Of a stretch of DNA of 64,000 bases, positions 57,370 to 64,000 are shown one piece after another (the stretch's first letter is position 1; each line of letters opens with the position of its first letter). A program made the position numbers and the translations under genes. Origin of the DNA: Gamarada debralockiae (Eukaryota; Ascomycota; Leotiomycetes; Helotiales; Hyphodiscaceae); the NCBI GenBank assembly GCA_002803225.1, contig NXFV01001281.1, positions 1-64,000 of the forward strand. Reading direction: 5' to 3'. The notes under the pieces are model-generated. The model saw only the letters and a list, made by a program, of their open reading frames with translations, searched no databases and had not been told where the DNA came from.

Positions 57370-57790
57370 TTACACCGGTACTCCTTTCCATACTCCCCAA
57401 CTTTCACGAGCAGGATACGTGTTATATGCGGTCACAGGTCTCACAACAGGTATGCTCCAACCAGACACAGCATTCCTCGCCGTCTCCAACACCTCCACAG
57501 CGGCCAAGCTGCCAAAAGTCCATTTCCTCTCGCCTAAGAAATCAATCGTGACCTATCATTTCCGTCCCTGAACTCCTCTAATATCCAGTTCCGAGTCTGC
57601 CAGAGTCGCGAGGGCTTCTGTAATGAATTATCCAACGTCTCTAGGCCCGTACACTTGTTCAAAATCCGTACCAGTTTCCTTTTTCGTCTCAGCTAGTAAG
57701 CCTCGCAGGCGATCTTTCCAGTCCTAAATCAATAACCACATATCGAATTTTACGCCATATCCTCTCTGCCTCTGTATTCGAGATTCGATA
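57370..57790 (-). pseudogene. Unassigned gene remnant with three nonsense codons in one frame
   Basis: One minus-strand frame reads DWKDRLRGLLAETKKETGTD and FEQVYGPRDVG, TAA (57630-57628), FITEALATLADSELDIRGVQ, then TGA-TAG (57558-57553), then VTIDFLGERKWTFGSLAAVE and VSGWSIPVVRPVTAYNTYP, ending at 57370. Codon use is clearly protein-like and CAA, CGA and CAG would restore all three stops. Upstream to about 58215 another frame (RLWKLYKSRAAYPNRETSF) may be its 5' part. Family not recognised. Confidence 0.45.
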
Positions 57791-59246
57791 GGGACTATGG
57801 GGTCTGTATTACGGGAGCTGTTTGGGGTGGGGGAGGGGGGGATAGCCACCTAGGGCAATGTGGTCGAGGATGAAGATGTCGGAGATGTAGAAGCTGGTCT
57901 CGCGATTGGGGTAGGCAGCGCGACTTTTATATAGTTTCCAAAGTCTGTAGTAGCGGAGCTCTACAGAACGGCTTTCGCGGGTTGTGTGGAGAGTTGGGAC
58001 TGGAAGGCAGGCAACGATAGTTAAGGTTGAGGAGGGCGCGGTGGGAGGGATAGGATGGCGTGCTGCCAGATTTTGTAAGGAGATCAAATGGCAGATTCTG
58101 GAAAAGGAAGGAATAGGACGGCTGGAGATGTGATTCTGTTGATGACATCGTGCTGTCGATATTTCAGTTACTAAACACTGTGGAACGGAGAATTTGCGAG
58201 GGTGGGATGCCAAGACGGTCCCTGAATTTAGGTCGCGACCTGCACTCTCCAGGGGACCGCTCTGCCAGGAAGGAGACTGAAGACAAAATCTTAAATTAAA
58301 GGTGGGTTGACAGGGCGCTATGACGAGTCAAGCAGCCCGAACAGGGTATTATCTTGCTTGGGATACTCAAAACGGCATGGTGCCCCACGTCCCACACAAC
58401 CTTATTTGACTACCGCAACGACACCTCACACTGCGCCACCACTCTTCAATTTTGAGTTCACGATGTCGCGGCTAAGACACCTTGACGACGAATCTCTCCT
58501 TGTACTTGGATCACTACCTTTGTGGACGGCTTTAGACAAGGAGGGACACATTCTCTTCTTGGCACAAGCAAGTGGCTGACTTGCACCTGACTGGCCTCGA
58601 ACCCTTCTCTGGTACGCCACCGCTGTCATCGCCGGCAGCTTCCGTCGCTCAGCAGTGGATTTCATCTGTCGCTCTCAACATGTCAGGCCAAACAACAGTC
58701 CCAAGCTCTGACCAGATGGATGTGTGCTGAAGTCTGAATTTCCTGGGACCCCTCGGAGCCGCTTCGGTATGGTGGACTTGGCTAATTGGCCATCCCATTG
58801 TTTGATTCAGGGTCTGAGAACGTTTGCAATTTTTCTTGCCAAAAAATCATGCATAATTCAAGATGAACCGTTAACATGGCAACGGCTGCCCTGCATAAGC
58901 GGCTCTTCCACAGCATAGCCCGGACTGAATGGGCGTCGAAAGATTCGTAAGCTCCCGCCGCAGGCCCCTAAACTTTGTCCTGTGCCAGGGATGGCGGTAC
59001 TTTCCTCCGCAAATGTTTCAAGCTGGCTGATCGAATTAACGTTAATCTCTGATGAACACAGAGCACACATCGGGTCCCACATCCGTTCGTCACCTACAGC
59101 ATTACACCCTGCAACCTTGGACGTCATCTGAATATTTCACCCAAAGTCAAGACTGTTAAATACCAGCTTGTTTTCCTTCGTTCTCTTTATCCTTCACCTC
59201 ATTTATTCTTTCTATTTCCTTAGTCTCACATTATCTTGACTTCGCC
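57791..59246. other. Intergenic: possible 5' part of the remnant, then carboxylesterase promoter
   Basis: 58216-59246 has no motif-bearing frame. A pyrimidine-rich TTCTTTCTATTTCC tract near 59205-59220 precedes the esterase ATG, typical of fungal leaders. Confidence 0.45.
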
Positions 59247-61046
59247 ATGCAATTGACGACTCTTTTACTGCCCCTCGCGGCTGCGGCAGTCTCAGCGCAG
59301 AACTCGACTACCCCAACTTCAACCACGGACTCGTCGATGCCCACTGTCACCCTCGACTACAGCACCATCGTGGCTACAGCTGGCAACACCACCGTCGGCT
59401 ACTACAAATACCAAAACATCCGTTTCGCAGCTGTCCCAACTGGCGACCTCCGTTGGGCCAAACCTCAATGGCCTCCCGTCGAAACTGCGATCAATGATGG
59501 CTCACTTGCTGATGCGGATGTTGACTGCGCTTCCTATGAGGACTGTCTGTATATGGACATCTGGGCTCCTGCCAATAGTGGTAACAAGAGCCTCCCAGTT
59601 ATGGTCTGGACCTATGGCGGTGGGTTCACCGGTGGCAGCAAATCGCAAAACACCCCTGAAGGTCTCTTTGACTTGAGCACCGACTTCGTCTTTGTTGCTT
59701 ACAACTACCGACTCGGGATGACTGGTCTCGGAAATGGCCCTACCCTGCTGCACGAGGGTGGTACATCCAACACCGCTATTTGGGATGTTCAACACGCTTT
59801 CCAATGGACGAAGAAGTACATCAGTGCTTTTGGTGGTAATCCCGATGAGATCACTGCAGTTGGATTTTCTGCTGGTGGATCTCAAACTCTCTTCCAATTG
59901 ACCGTACGCTGTTTCTCCAATACCTTTTTTTGAGCTCATCATTGATATTCTCATCTAGCGATTTGCCGGCCACGCCGAGCAACTGTTCGATCGTGCCTAC
60001 GTGATGTCGCCAGGATTTGTGCCTGGAGCTGGTCACCACCACGCAGAAGCTTTCTGGCAGAATGTCTCATCTGCCGTTGGTTGTGACGGAGGTTCATTAA
60101 GCTGCATGCGCTCAGTTGACTTTGACACCCTCACCACTGCCGCCACTGATGTTGAGGACCTGTACGACTACCAATTCCAGCCCCGCGTCGATGGCGATAT
60201 CATTGCCGATACTTGTAAGCTTTCGCTTTCCTCGTTCGAGCCACCTGCTAACCTCAAGTCACCAACAGACGAAGCCCAACTTTACCAAAAGCGCTTCAAC
60301 TTCAGCGGCCCTTTCGTGATCACCCACGAGCTCCACGAAGCCAACAGTGCAGCTTGGTCAGGTGTCAACACCACAGAAGACGTCTCGACCTACCTCCGAA
60401 TCTTCTTCCCCGCAATCACCGACGATGTTGTTGACGAGATCCTTGCGCTATACCCCGAGTCCGATTACACGAGCCCTGGGTTGCGGTTTTCAGACATGAA
60501 GCAATCCTTCGACTTGACTGCTCACAACTTGGCGCTTACTCAAGCTCTCAACAACCAGACCTGGAACGCAATGGTTGCTTTGGGTGAGGCTACACATGGT
60601 ACGGATCAGAGCTATTACTGGTATAGCACATACACGCTTTCTTCATCAACGACTACGACGAGCACCACTTCCAACTCTTCATCGACCGCTTCTGCTGCAG
60701 CGGCTAGCTCGACCTCGAACTCCACTGCGACTACCGGCCCAACTGGTGGTGGTGCGGGAGGCAGCACTTCTATCAACTCGACAGTTGCCGTATGTTTCTT
60801 TTGAACCCTTCATCCATTTCATCCCGCTGACCGTATCTGTAGATCATGATGCAGAAATACCTGATGTCCTTCGTTCTCACCGGTAACCCTAACACTATGT
60901 GGTCGGGTGACAAGATCAACTGGCCCCAGTACGGCAACTCGTCAACCGCAGGTACCCAGTTGGTGTTCAACACGACGTTCTATCTTGATGAAGACAACTT
61001 GGCGAACAACAAGAGCTTGTACTGGAACAAGGTGCTTTGGTACTAG
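59247..61046 (+). CDS. Secreted type-B carboxylesterase/lipase with a Ser/Thr/Gly-rich insert, 545 aa
   Basis: Alpha/beta-hydrolase. Exons 59247-59903, 59959-60214, 60269-60789 and 60843-61046; the second intron is 54 nt and stop-free. Signal peptide MQLTTLLLPLAAAAVSAQ. Landmarks: EDCLYMDIWAP, oxyanion loop VWTYGGGFTGGS, nucleophile Ser208 in VGFSAGGSQ, and probable catalytic His414 in GEATHGTDQSYYWY. Residues about 428-478 form a low-complexity Ser/Thr/Ala/Gly stretch inserted just before the final segment; it resembles the linker of GPI-anchored wall proteins but is internal, and the last exon (YLMSFVLTGNPN, NKVLWY) is a normal esterase end. Many N-glycosylation sites (NST, NTT, NKS). Extracellular ester hydrolysis is expected; substrate unknown. 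Confidence 0.92.
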
Positions 61047-61406
61047 AGAGAACGATGTGTGGAACGTGGACCCGTTTGTACATACGTTTTTCTTGTATAT
61101 AGAATTTCTTTCATTCGACCGTTTGGAACAATAGCTTGTGCCTAAAAGCCTAAGAGGGAACTGTTTAGACTCATATTTTCTGTTCATCTCTTCCAAAATA
61201 CCCATGGGAACAGCTTCTACTCCAAAAATAGCATTGACCGTTGAGATATAGAAGATTTGTGTCAGATCAGCTGGTGCCTCAAGGCCGCTTTCCTCAGGCC
61301 GCTGCGCTAGGTTCTACAGCTTATTCCCTCTTTTTATATACAATAGCTCTTCTTTCTCTTAATCAATCGAACTGCCATTCCACAAGTTGCCATGTCAACA
61401 GGCATT
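61047..61406. other. Intergenic between convergent units
   Basis: 3' flanks only; nothing recognised. Confidence 0.45.
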
Positions 61407-62971
61407 TCAGCCCGCGTGCCAAATGTCTTGCTCCGCTTTCTCGCAGTCTTTTTCTGTTTCGGATCCAGTGAAAAGTTTCGAGCCACTCCTCCGTTCCCAA
61501 CAAACCTGTGCTTCGGGCCGTTTGCGTCCAAACCAGCCCAAGTGAGGTTCAATAGAGGTTGGAGGATCAAGTCCCTGGCAAAGAAGGAAGTCTCCTACCT
61601 TACACCCACATGTCGCATACCCCACGAGCCTGGTGTCCGCGATGAAGATGCCTAGTTTTCGATATGACAGGTCTTCGACCCTCTCATTGACGAGCCTGCC
61701 ATTCATCCCATAATCCGTCAATGCGAATGCGAAGTCGCTCTTCCCCATTACAACGGGATATTTTAGACAAGAAATCACTGAAGATTTGATAGCTGTTGAC
61801 CTATAAAATGGGGGGTTGCTTCGAACCGCGCTGATCAATGAAACATTGGACTTGGACCTGGCGGGAATCGAAGGGCACTCTGAGCCTTTGTTGAAATAGC
61901 AATTGCTATCTTCCACATTTGGCAATAATTCCAGATAGCTTGGCCGGTGGCAGACCCCAAAACAGATGCTTACTTCGAGGGCTTCAAATCCGGTATTTGG
62001 AGGTAGATGCAGTGGGCGAGGGCCCCCTGGAAAGGTTTCTACGGAATTTGAAGGACAGAAAAACCAGGCAAGTCTCCCATTTGAGATGACTTGCATCGTA
62101 ACAAGCTCTGGTATCGGATGGGGAAAATAGACTTGATTGCAGAGTAAAAGTAGGGTGCGAAGGGGGGCTATATACACGTAGAAAAGGGCTAAGCTAGGCC
62201 CAATAGGGAGGCTAAAATAGGACAATATTTCATCTGACATCTGGTTGTCCAGTTTCTTTCGAGGAAAGAGGCACGAGAGGCCATGGAATATCTTCGTTCT
62301 AGAAATTGAGTCGAGATGTAAACAACAATGTGCTTGTTGCATCAGAGGTTAAACTTTTACTCAGAAGCTGAAAATGCTGCTGGACCAAGATATCCCCCAG
62401 ATTTCTGTGAGTTTTTCGAATAGGCGGGAGGAATCGCCTCTTGACAGCAATCCTGGCTAAAGCTATGAACCCCAAAAGCCTTGTCTCGTAGATCTGTGCG
62501 TTGTGATTGCCCCGTTTCATGCATGGTGCTCATAAGCGAACCACGGTCACTTAGTTTAGGCCATTCCATGCCCTTATCGTCCGCGACGAATTTGAAACCG
62601 AAATTCGGCAATCTTTGCGGGAAGCGACAGCGTGGGCCAAATATACTGCACGGCAGCTTGATCTGTTCCTAGTAGAGAGGTTGGTAAAACAACTCTTGAA
62701 ACTTTTCGTTGTTATTGATTTAAAAATATCGAAATCGAAAGTGATTAAGCCGCACAGAACGATGACCTCCGAATGCAACACCAGTTCCTGAATGATCCAA
62801 AGGCGTTTCCAGTAAGGTTTTTGAGCACAAGGTTGATAGAGGTCTAAGTTTGGACCTGAAGGAAGAAAACTGAGGAAATTTGACATCTATGTCCCAGTAA
62901 TTTTTGCGCCATGTTTTAGGGCTAAGCAGAGCGTTCAACTCCTGGAGGAAATGAACAGCTATTCGCGACAA
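61407..62971 (-). pseudogene. HET-domain gene, frameshifted
   Basis: HET blocks lie in several frames on the minus strand: LQELNALLSPKTWRKNYWDID near 62900, KPYWKRLWIIQELVLHSEVI near 62790, then QSQRTDLRDKAFGV and EAIPPAYSKNSQKSGG near 62430-62520, a canonical HET order. The rest lies in a 311-codon frame at 61407-62342 whose end (YATCGCKVGDFLLCQGL) resembles the usual HET C-terminal GD.. loop. The N-terminal YxALSYxWG block is missing. At least two frame changes. Not functional as read. Confidence 0.65.
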
Positions 62972-63701
62972 GTGCTCTAAACATTCGAAATCTCTTTTAA
63001 GATAGAGCTATATCTCGCCTTTATCGGGCTTTAATGACTTTATTATCTTTGGACAGGGGGAACAGCTGAAGGGGTTATTAACTTTGTCAACAAGAGTACT
63101 TAAGCACCTCCACTGAGCGCTGCGGAATAATTCCCTGTGTATGGGTGTTTATTGTTCGGAAACACTTTGTCGAAAAGGACTGATGGCCTGAGATCTTTGC
63201 TGTCTCTTGGCCAAGCATTATCATTTAATATAACGGGTACTAAGTATGTACAGGTAAAGTTAAAGGGCCGTCCCGAATGCTAGAGATTGATATCTAACGC
63301 CTTGAATGACAGGTGGAGATCATGTGAGTTCTTCAATGCTATATGCATTGTGCTGAATCTGGCAGTGGAAAGGAAGATAGCTGCGGATAGAGGCTGGGTT
63401 GGAGGGTTGTTTTGTTTGCTATTGCTTCGTCCAAAGGCTCTGAGAGCTAGGGATATGGGCCAACTTATTCTTATAGTTTCTAGGCACTCCTGTGATCATA
63501 TTGGATAAAGGTAATTTGATTTCTGGCGGCAATTATTCCATAATCTGACTCTGGATTGCCCTCATCTCTGGGCCACGCTTCTATCACAGAACTAACCAGA
63601 GCTCACCGTTCATGTGTTGTAAACAGTAGTATCACTCTCTGAGCATCGCTTATGTGATTCTAAAACTAACTCCTTCCTAGATGATCCAAACCAACCAGGA
63701 C
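62972..63701. other. Intergenic, no gene supported
   Basis: A 73-codon plus frame at 63287-63508 has no motif. It may hold the missing 5' part of the HET pseudogene or the 3' flank of the partial gene at the right edge. Confidence 0.35.
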
Positions 63702-64000
63702 CTATTTACCTTCCTTACCAGTCGAATGATGGTGCCCTTGCGAGAAATGCTGAAGAGACGTGTCAGACATTTGTCCTAGCAGTTGTGTCGACCCGGAACC
63801 CGCCGTAACCCGCTTAGCCGAGATAAGATCCTTTAGGGTGCACACAATGACTTGCTGACCACCTTCACCTATAGTGATATCCTCGAAGAAGTTCATCCGG
63901 ACTTCATTTTCCCGGTTGGCCGCTAGGTCGCAGATAGACAAAGATTCTTCAATGCTGTGGACCTCTTCCTCTAAATTCCGGTGCTCTCCCGTTTGTTCGG
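63702..64000 (-). CDS. C-terminal end of a PigL_N-type fungal STAND N-terminal domain protein, cut by the window
   Basis: The minus strand reads HRNLEEEVHSIEESLSICD, then NFFEDITIGEGGQQVIVCTL, KDLISAKRVTAGSGSTQLLG and QMSDTSLQHFSQGH, ending at 63702. This is the well-known end of the fungal N-terminal domain of STAND proteins (PigL_N/PF17111-like), which precedes NACHT or NB-ARC domains or stands alone as a membrane-targeting helical bundle. The stop right after the domain suggests a short stand-alone form. The start lies beyond 64000. Confidence 0.7.
   Translation of the reverse strand, partial: EQTGEHRNLEEEVHSIEESLSICDLAANRENEVRMNFFEDITIGEGGQQVIVCTLKDLISAKRVTAGSGSTQLLGQMSDTSLQHFSQGHHHSTGKEGK

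Noticed and set aside
1..64000. CRISPR arrays, prokaryotic operons, phage or rRNA genes
   Set aside because: No regularly spaced repeats, no ribosome-binding-site-led gene runs and no rRNA-like sequence; introns and gene families are fungal.
1..64000. tRNA genes
   Set aside because: Scanning for T-loop (GTTCRANNC-like) words paired with a plausible acceptor stem gave no convincing cloverleaf; a dedicated tRNA search was not possible.

Overview
The window is nuclear DNA of a filamentous ascomycete (Pezizomycotina; Helotiales/Leotiomycetes is a weak guess from the gene families). Evidence: short GT-AG introns of about 41-200 nt with RCTRAC-like branch points, Zn2Cys6 and Fungal_trans_2 regulators, HET-domain and NB-ARC/STAND genes, GH17 glucanase, a PQ-loop vacuolar transporter, and a very AT-rich, TpA-rich, stop-riddled retroelement of the kind left by repeat-induced point mutation (RIP). 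Identifications come from reading motifs by eye; no database search was run.

Layout. 1-4740: wreck of a Ty3/Gypsy (chromovirus-type) Pol, its 3' LTR, and an unassigned AT-rich block. 4742-8400: apparent fossil of a secondary-metabolite cluster, with the C-terminal KR-ACP end of a reducing polyketide synthase, an unassigned broken gene, and a broken beta-propeller gene resembling fungal hetero-Diels-Alderases. 9.3-9.8 kb: unassigned coding-like stretch. 11.1-16.3 kb: amidase, convergent Zn2Cys6 regulator, and a zinc-finger protein with two retropepsin-like modules. 17.9-26.9 kb: a 2345-residue coiled-coil protein and a secreted GH17 glucanase. 27.9-31.0 kb: badly frameshifted coding remnants. 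31.4-37.8 kb: PQ-loop transporter, NAD(P)-binding reductase-like gene, a Fungal_trans_2 fragment and an intact Fungal_trans_2 gene, and a GFA-domain protein. 38.6-41.3 kb: three pseudogenes (SprT-like protease, WW-domain protein, GDCGSW-type C-terminal domain).

From 40.9 kb to the right edge the theme is fungal self/non-self and STAND biology: a HET gene (42.4-45.1), a HET-NB-ARC-TPR gene (53.5-56.9), a HET pseudogene (61.4-63.0) and the C-terminal end of a PigL_N-type STAND N-terminal domain (63.7-64.0). Between them lie ordinary genes: Hsp20 chaperone and a two-repeat protein sharing a heat-shock-like divergent promoter, a DUF924 protein, a cytochrome P450 with one in-frame stop, and a secreted type-B carboxylesterase.

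A recurring feature is damage at single codons that fits C:G to T:A change (TAG/TAA/TGA in place of CAG, CAA, CGA or TGG) in otherwise readable genes: PKS, the 6.6 kb gene, the Diels-Alderase-like gene, WW gene, SprT gene, P450 and the 57.4 kb remnant. The 27.9-31 kb block is broken mainly by frameshifts instead.
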